Assembly (NCBI RefSeq): GCF_020180945.1
Contig: NZ_JAIPUL010000002.1
Location: 62,001-126,000 of the forward strand
Length of the DNA stretch: 64,000 nucleotides
From: Lacticaseibacillus kribbianus
GTDB lineage: Bacteria > Bacillota > Bacilli > Lactobacillales > Lactobacillaceae
Direction: 5' to 3'
Under the pieces are notes generated by a model. The model was not told where the DNA came from, searched no databases, and worked only from the letters and a program-made list of their open reading frames with translations. Position 1 is the stretch's first letter, and each line of letters opens with the position of its first letter. Made by a program: the position numbers and the translations under genes. Shown piece after piece: positions 59,936-64,000 of the stretch.

Positions 59936-61444
59936 ATGCAATCTACGATTATTGAGGCGATCGATGCGGTCGCAATGCAGGAACCGAACCGCCCGGCCAT
60001 CGACGTGCTGGGTCAGGTCAACACATACGGCGAGCTGAAGGCGGCCTCCGACGCGATCGCGGCGGACCTCGCCGTGCGGCCAATCGCGGCCAAGACGCCG
60101 ATCCTGGTCTACTGCGACCAGAGCTTCGCAGCCATCGCGGCCTTTCTCGGCTGTGTGAAGGCGGGGCACGCCTACATTCCGGTGGACACCCACTCGCCCA
60201 AGGACCGGCTGACGATGATCGAAGACATCGCCAAGCCCGCCCTGGTGATCGCCACGGTGCCGCTGCCGCTCACGCTGCACACGCCGACGGTGACGCCGGA
60301 ACAGCTCCAAGCGACGATGCAGGACGGCGCGGCCGCCCCGGCCCCGAGCCTGCAGGGCGGCGACAACTTCTACATCATTTTCACCTCCGGCACCACCGGC
60401 CAGCCCAAGGGCGTGCAGATCAGCCTGGACAACCTGGCGAGCTTCGTGGCCTGGATGGCCGACTTCAACCTGCCGACCCAGGCCAAAATGCTCGCGCAGG
60501 CGCCGTTCTCCTTCGACCTGTCCGTCATGTCGCTGTACCCGGCGCTGACCGCCGGCGGCTGCCTGAAGGTGCTGCCCAAGGAGACGACCGCGGACCTGCG
60601 CCAGCTCGTCACCGCACTGCCGGACCTGGACGTCGACGTCTGGGTGTCCACGCCGAGCTTCATCGAGATGTGCCTGCTGGATCCGACCTTTGACGCGGCG
60701 CACCACCCGAACCTTCGCCAGCTGTTCTTCTGCGGCGAGGAGCTGACCCACAAAACCGCGGCACGGCTCCTGGATCGCTTCCCCGCTGCCGAGCTGTTCA
60801 ACACCTACGGGCCGACCGAGGCCACGGTGGCGGTCACGGCGGTGCGCATCACCCAGGACATCCTAGCCCGCTACCCGCGGCTGCCGATCGGGTACGCCAA
60901 GCCGGACACGACGCTGCGGCTGATCGCCGAGACGGCCCAGCAGGAGGGCGACCGCGTGATCGGCGAGCTCGCGATCGCCGGCCCGAGCGTCTCCAAGGGC
61001 TACCTGAACCGGCCGAACAAGACGGCCGCCGTTTTCACCACCGACCGCGGCGTTCAGGCCTACCGCACCGGCGACCTCGGCTACATCGAAGACGACGGGC
61101 TGATCTTCTACTGCGGGCGGACCGATTTTCAGATCAAGCTCAACGGCTACCGCATCGAGCTGGAAGAGGTGAACCACTACCTCAACCTCGCGCCGATGAT
61201 CCGCCAGGGCGTCGCGGTGCCGCGCTACAACCGCGAGCACAAGGTCGCCGCGCTGCTCGCCTACGTGGTGCCGGCCGACCCGACCGTCGACCCCGCGACC
61301 CTGACCACCGCGATCCACGAACACCTGCAGGGCGTGATGATGGCCTACATGATCCCGTCGCGCTTCGAGTTCAAGGACAGCCTGCCCCTGACGCAAAACG
61401 GTAAGGTCGCGATCAAGGCGCTGATTCAAGAGGTCAACGCATGA
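59936..61444 (+). CDS. dltA: D-alanine--D-alanyl carrier protein ligase
   Basis: 502 residues of the adenylate-forming family: P-loop TSGTTGQPKG (about 147-156), YGPTEATV (about 290), YRTGDLG (about 375) and the C-terminal catalytic Lys in LPLTQNGKVAIK (about 492). It activates D-alanine and loads it on DltC. Ribosome site AAGGGGTGCACG. Overlaps dltB by ATGA. Confidence 0.97.
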   Translation: MQSTIIEAIDAVAMQEPNRPAIDVLGQVNTYGELKAASDAIAADLAVRPIAAKTPILVYCDQSFAAIAAFLGCVKAGHAYIPVDTHSPKDRLTMIEDIAKPALVIATVPLPLTLHTPTVTPEQLQATMQDGAAAPAPSLQGGDNFYIIFTSGTTGQPKGVQISLDNLASFVAWMADFNLPTQAKMLAQAPFSFDLSVMSLYPALTAGGCLKVLPKETTADLRQLVTALPDLDVDVWVSTPSFIEMCLLDPTFDAAHHPNLRQLFFCGEELTHKTAARLLDRFPAAELFNTYGPTEATVAVTAVRITQDILARYPRLPIGYAKPDTTLRLIAETAQQEGDRVIGELAIAGPSVSKGYLNRPNKTAAVFTTDRGVQAYRTGDLGYIEDDGLIFYCGRTDFQIKLNGYRIELEEVNHYLNLAPMIRQGVAVPRYNREHKVAALLAYVVPADPTVDPATLTTAIHEHLQGVMMAYMIPSRFEFKDSLPLTQNGKVAIKALIQEVNA

Positions 61445-62640
61445 GCCCGCTGTCTCCGTACGCCGACCCCAAGTACTTCCTGATCCTGCTGGTGGCGCTG
61501 ATTCCCGTGATTGTCGGCCTGTGGCACGGCCACCGGCTGCGCTACTGGGAAAGCGGCGTCGCACTGGTGTTCATCGCCTGGATGTTTGCCGGGCCGCACA
61601 AGTGGCACGAAGGCGTCGCCCTGATCGCCTACGTGATTTTCCAGCTCGCCCTGGTCGAGGGCTACGCGCACTATCGCAAGGCCCACAACCAGACGCCGAC
61701 CTTCGTGCTGGCGGTTCTTGCCAGCATCGCCCCGTTGGCGGTGGTCAAGCTGACGCCGGTGTTTTCGGTTCAGCCGTCGCTGCTCGGGTTTCTCGGCATC
61801 TCGTATCTGACCTTCAAGTCGGTGCAGGTAATCATGGAGCTGCGCGACGGCGCGCTCAAGGCCGTGCCGCCGGTCGCGTTCCTGCGCTTCCTGCTTTTCC
61901 TGCCGACCATCTCCAGCGGCCCGATCGACCGCTTCCGGCGCTTCCAGAAGGACTACGACGCGGTGCCGACCCAGGACGCCTACCTGGAAATGCTGGGGCG
62001 GGCGCTGAAATCGGTGATGCTCGGGTTCGGCTACAAGTTCGTGCTGGGCTACCTGTTCGGCACGGTGATGCTGCCGCAGGTCACGCAGGCCGCCATGGCC
62101 GCGCGTGGCACCTGGGCCTTGACCTGGCCTTTGATCGGCTACATGTACACGTACTCGATGTACCTGTTCTTTGATTTTGCCGGCTACAGCCTGTTTGCGG
62201 TGGGGATGAGCCTCGTGATGGGCATCGACACGCCGGTCAACTTCAACAAGCCGTTCGCCGCGGGCAACATCAAGGAGTTCTGGAACCGGTGGCACATGAC
62301 GCTGTCGTTTTGGTTCCGCGACTTCATCTTCATGCGCGTCACGTTCTTCATCATGAAGCACAAGCTGATCAAAAACCGCATCCGCGTCTCGCAGGTCGCC
62401 TACCTGATCAACTTCCTGATCATGGGCTTCTGGCACGGCGTCACGTGGTACTACATCGTCTACGGGCTGTTCCACGCCGGCGCCATCATCATCAACGACT
62501 ACTGGCTCCGCTACAAGAAAAAGCACCGGGCGACGATGCCGCACAACCAGTGGACCCAGGCCCTGGCCGTGGTCATCACGTTCAACGTGGTCTGCTTCAG
62601 CTTCCTGATCTTCTCCGGATTCCTGGGGCAGGTGTTCTAA
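61441..62640 (+). CDS. dltB: MBOAT D-alanyl transfer protein
   Basis: 399 residues of the membrane-bound O-acyltransferase family, about eleven helices, with FWNRWHMTLSFWFRDF (about 280-295) and the active-site His in MGFWHGVTWYY (about 332-342). It moves D-alanine from DltC across the membrane. Its stop codon is followed immediately by a PAL1 repeat instead of dltC. Confidence 0.97.
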   Translation: MSPLSPYADPKYFLILLVALIPVIVGLWHGHRLRYWESGVALVFIAWMFAGPHKWHEGVALIAYVIFQLALVEGYAHYRKAHNQTPTFVLAVLASIAPLAVVKLTPVFSVQPSLLGFLGISYLTFKSVQVIMELRDGALKAVPPVAFLRFLLFLPTISSGPIDRFRRFQKDYDAVPTQDAYLEMLGRALKSVMLGFGYKFVLGYLFGTVMLPQVTQAAMAARGTWALTWPLIGYMYTYSMYLFFDFAGYSLFAVGMSLVMGIDTPVNFNKPFAAGNIKEFWNRWHMTLSFWFRDFIFMRVTFFIMKHKLIKNRIRVSQVAYLINFLIMGFWHGVTWYYIVYGLFHAGAIIINDYWLRYKKKHRATMPHNQWTQALAVVITFNVVCFSFLIFSGFLGQVF

Positions 62641-62763
62641 AACCAGGGCGATGCGCGGCGCACTTAGCCGGACGGGTAGCCTAGCCGGGGCACTTGGACC
62701 GCACTATGGCGCAAGCGACCAGGCGTAGCTAGCCGCTCCGGCGTTGCCGCGCGTAGCCCGACG
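62641..62763 (+). repeat. PAL1 palindromic repeat, copy 14, inside the dlt operon
   Basis: Begins at the base after the dltB stop. CCGGA/TCCGG and GCGCGGC/GCCGCGC paired; the apical arm CCGGGGCACTTGGACC / GGCGCAAGCGACCAGG has several mismatches and loop GCACTAT, the least regular full copy. Confidence 0.8.
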
Positions 62764-62787
62764 AACCAGGGCGAAGCGCGGCGCAGG

Positions 62788-63010
62788 CCGCGGCCTCCGG
62801 GGCCCGGGCGGGTCGGCCTGTGCGGCCGGCTTCCGCCCGAAACGGGCTCCAGCCTAAAATTCCCGCCGAGCCGTTGCCTACGGCCCCGCGCTCCGGCGCG
62901 AATTTTGCCGGGATGAGGATTGCGGCTGCCCGCAAAACCCGCGGTCACCCGGAATCCTCATCCTTTCACGGGCCGACCCGCCCGGGCCCCTGCGGCCGCT
63001 ACATGGTGGT
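62788..63010 (+). repeat. PAL2 structured repeat, copy b, inside the dlt operon
   Basis: Outer arms GGGGCCCGGGCGGGTCGGCC and GGCCGACCCGCCCGGGCCCC are perfect complements. Inner hairpins AAAATTC/GAATTTT and GGATGAGGATT/AATCCTCATCC differ from copy a. About 90 bp of unique noncoding sequence (63011-63103) follows. Confidence 0.8.
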
Positions 63011-63103
63011 TCTGGCAACCGAAGTCCTGAAGACTTATGGCTTAACAGTTCTGTCCGCAAACGCTCACGCGGGGCTCCTGCCAAGTCGCCTGTCAGCTAC
63101 TGT

Positions 63104-63304
63104 GTAGGGCGGAGGCGCGAACGCGCCACTGCCGCAGGCGCAGGGCCGGGGCGAGCCAGCGTGAAATTGCACTTAGCCGGCGTACTTTGCCGGCTTAGTG
63201 CAAGGGCGGGTCTTGAGACCGGTCTTTGGGCTCAAGGGAGCCCCACGCGTTCCGCCGCCCCGGCCCGGAGCCGGAGGCAGGGGCCCGTTCCCGCCGGAGC
63301 CCGG
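63104..63304 (-). repeat. PAL3 structured repeat, copy c (reverse), inside the dlt operon
   Basis: Opposite orientation to copies a and b. TTGCACTTAGCCGGC-GTACTTT-GCCGGC... places the PAL1-type loop GTACTTT on a PAL3 stem; CTTGAG pairs with CTCAAG. About 60 bp of AT-richer sequence separates it from the dltC ribosome site. Confidence 0.75.
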
Positions 63305-63380
63305 CCTTCATCACCATAACCAAGCACCAACACAAACTTGTCACTAATGCACGGCGCCTCGCGCCACCAAGGAGTACAAC

Positions 63381-63617
63381 ATGGATAACATCAAGCAAAC
63401 CGTATTCGACTTACTGAAGGATCTGACCGGCACCGACTTCAGCGCCAATCCCGACGAGAACCTTTTTGCGACCGGGACCCTGGACTCGATGGACACCGTG
63501 CAGCTGCTGCTGGGGCTGCAGGACGAGCTGGGCATCACCGTGCCGGTGTCCGAGTTCGACCGCAGCGAGTGGGAGACGCCGAACAAGATCGCGGCCAAGG
63601 CGGCCAGCCTGCAATGA
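63381..63617 (+). CDS. dltC: D-alanyl carrier protein
   Basis: 78 residues, acyl-carrier fold, with the phosphopantetheine-accepting Ser in [12 protein letters not shown] (about residue 35). It carries D-alanine from DltA to DltB. Ribosome site AAGGAGTACAAC. It lies 740 bp from dltB instead of the usual few tens of bases. Overlaps dltD by ATGA. Confidence 0.96.
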   Translation: MDNIKQTVFDLLKDLTGTDFSANPDENLFATGTLDSMDTVQLLLGLQDELGITVPVSEFDRSEWETPNKIAAKAASLQ

Positions 63618-64000
63618 AGCGGCGCGTCTGGCAGCTCTTCGGCCCCGTGGCGATCGCCGCGGGCCTCACGCTGGCGCTTTTTCTGGCGCCGCTGTCGTTC
63701 AAGCGGATGAGCCCGGCCGCGGTGCGCTCCGCGTCCGTTGCGATGTCGCCGACCGTGCTGGCCGGCGCCCGGGCGAAAAACCAGGCGCTGGCGCAGGGCG
63801 CCGTGCCGTTCTTCGGCTCAAGCGAGCTGTCGCGGCTGGACCCTTTTCACCCGTCGGCCCTGGCGACCCGCTACCACCGCAACTACCGGCCGTTCCTGAT
63901 CGGCGCGCCCGGCACGCAGTCGTTGACGCAGTTCATCAACGCGCAGACGATGCTGCCGAAGCTGCGGCACAAGAAGGCCGTGTTCATCGTCTCGATGCAG
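63614..64000 (+). CDS. dltD: D-alanyl-lipoteichoic acid transfer protein (partial)
   Basis: Only the first 129 residues are in the window. An N-terminal signal-anchor helix (about 9-28) is followed by [20 protein letters not shown] (about 56-75), where the FGSSE Ser is the conserved active-site nucleophile of the SGNH-like domain. It completes D-alanylation outside the membrane. Confidence 0.94.
   Translation, partial: MKRRVWQLFGPVAIAAGLTLALFLAPLSFKRMSPAAVRSASVAMSPTVLAGARAKNQALAQGAVPFFGSSELSRLDPFHPSALATRYHRNYRPFLIGAPGTQSLTQFINAQTMLPKLRHKKAVFIVSMQ

Overview
The window is about 64 kb of very GC-rich DNA (roughly 65% by eye) from a low-order Firmicute. The gene set points to the family Lactobacillaceae, in a high-GC lineage such as Lacticaseibacillus or a relative: a dlt operon with dltX, WxL surface-protein clusters with DUF916 partners, mannose-type PTS operons, a T-box leader, a lysine riboswitch in front of a fused binding-protein/permease, and an ISL3 element. 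The species cannot be named from the sequence alone. A few genes (pyk, the manLMN operon, the IS) are visibly lower in GC or use more A/T-ending codons than their neighbours.

Layout. 1-6.4 kb: end of a peptide transporter, an ABC exporter behind a short leader ORF and attenuator, a GNAT enzyme, a TetR/SDR divergent pair with a clear operator, and an arsC-kinase pair. 6.4-14.5 kb: a T-box leader with no synthetase after it, a mannose-family PTS lacking IIA, a zinc-uptake lipoprotein with a zinc-free S14 protein and a 36-residue peptide behind a Zur-type palindrome, then a membrane protein and cardiolipin synthase. 14.5-31.4 kb: aquaporin, a first WxL surface cluster, two cupins, an AraC/GH120 xylosidase divergent pair, an alcohol dehydrogenase with cre site, another AraC regulator, and a second WxL cluster. 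31.4-39 kb: bPH2 proteins, small membrane proteins, an XRE regulator and a calcium-type P-ATPase with a structured leader. 39-50.4 kb: pyruvate kinase, a purine permease with PurBox sites, a lipoprotein, an immunity-like protein, a lysine-riboswitch amino-acid ABC transporter, and a cellobiose IIC/GH1 operon. 50.4-57 kb: manLMN, its displaced DUF956 partner, and an ISL3 element in a terminator. 57-64 kb: an OmpR-type two-component system followed by dltXABCD (dltD runs off the end).

The most striking signal is not a protein. At least fourteen full copies, plus fragments, of a ~125-bp imperfect palindrome (called PAL1 here) sit in the intergenic spaces, often directly after a stop codon and usually in the sense of the gene before them. 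The paired arms differ from copy to copy but remain complementary, while the seven-base apical loop (mostly GCACTTT or GTACTTT) and internal unpaired positions are kept. Two larger families (PAL2 about 223 bp, PAL3 about 200 bp) show the same compensated variation. They are combined with PAL1 into composite arrays. One such array, about 740 bp, splits the dlt operon between dltB and dltC. Another separates the manLMN genes from the DUF956 gene that normally follows them.

Working together: the dlt products D-alanylate teichoic acids, and direct repeats of CTTRRA in front of dltX suggest control by an OmpR-type regulator, possibly the adjacent one. The two WxL loci build non-covalent surface complexes anchored by DUF916 membrane proteins and small sortase substrates. 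The sugar systems (two mannose-family PTSs, cellobiose PTS plus GH1, GH120 xylosidase) and cre-like sites indicate carbon-catabolite control.
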